Assembly (NCBI GenBank): GCA_016256075.1
Contig: SDVU01000233.1
Location: 1-16,786, forward strand
Source of the DNA: Dictyocoela muelleri
Lineage: Eukaryota > Microsporidia
Direction: 5' to 3'
DNA: 16,786 nucleotides
Part shown: one piece after another, positions 16,705 to 16,786 of the stretch
How positions within the stretch are numbered: the stretch's first letter is position 1
Layout of the letters: each line of letters opens with the position of its first letter
Program-made: the position numbers and the translations under genes
Notes under the pieces: generated by a model
The model's input: the letters and a program-made list of their open reading frames with translations, nothing else
What the model was told of the DNA's origin: nothing
Database searches by the model: none

Positions 16705-16786
16705 TACTTGCAGAAGGGACTCTCCTAGGTGTGGGGATGAGTGCGGCGACGCATCTCGGCAAAAAGTAGTGATAAATAAAATATCA
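16705..16786. other. Flank with a GC-rich patch, unassigned
   Basis: If pogo D continues past the Ginger-like insertion, this is its 3' tail. It contains a GC-rich patch (GTGTGGGGATGAGTGCGGCG) unlike the rest of the window. Read on the minus strand, the patch faintly resembles the GC-rich block next to the proposed left end of pogo D (GCACCTCACCCCA at about 8382-8394), but the match is too short to call. Confidence 0.25.

Larger units (their letters stand above)
8345..16786 (+). mobile_element. pogo/Tigger-like element split by three insertions (pogo D)
   Basis: The left end is proposed at 8345, where a TA is followed by CAGTATAACCTATATTGATG, similar to the pogo A end. Two direct copies of TAACCTCTATTTTTGGGG-type sequence (about 8400 and 8484) are subterminal repeats. 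The transposase begins at 8515 and stops at 13306. It is interrupted by MULE-1 (9054-10685) and MULE-2 (11167-12878). The Ginger-like element entered 26 bp behind the stop codon. I do not see a right end after 16704, so the element runs out of the window or has lost that end. Confidence 0.7.

Overview
The window is strongly AT-rich eukaryotic DNA, and I find no intact host gene in it. It is a graveyard of nested class II (DNA) transposons: pogo/Tigger-like elements, MULE elements whose transposases carry FLYWCH zinc fingers, an integrase-bearing Ginger-like element, hAT remnants and foldback MITEs. This mixture with heavy nesting fits a transposon-rich invertebrate or a transposon-rich microsporidian. 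The sequence alone does not decide between them. No coding frame of any transposase is intact, so all are called as decayed genes.

Layout. 1-335 holds the GC-rich end of a hAT element. 441-1485 (-) is a decayed pogo-family transposase (pogo C). 1575-2499 (-) is the front half of a second one (pogo B). 2516-4480 is a complete but dead pogo element with matching ends and TA duplications (pogo A). 4483-6555 has no gene but holds a tandem array, several hairpin-forming MITEs and a hAT C-terminal relic. 6605-8248 is a MULE (MULE-4). From 8345 to past 13306 runs one pogo element (pogo D), split by two MULEs: MULE-1 (9054-10685) and MULE-2 (11167-12878). Just behind the pogo D stop codon sits a Ginger-like element (13333-16699), itself split by MULE-3 (14619-16244).

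The nesting gives a relative order: pogo D is older than MULE-1, MULE-2 and the Ginger-like element, and the Ginger-like element is older than MULE-3. Two MULE groups are visible. MULE-2 and MULE-4 share protein sequence and have ends built of 16-bp tandem units; MULE-2 has an ordinary 9-bp target duplication. MULE-1 and MULE-3 form a second group. Each is about 1.63 kb, has a hairpin in one or both ends, and is flanked by a direct copy of the target gene far longer than any MULE is known to make: about 63 bp for MULE-1 and 77-78 bp for MULE-3. That pattern, seen twice in unrelated targets, is the most unusual signal in the window.
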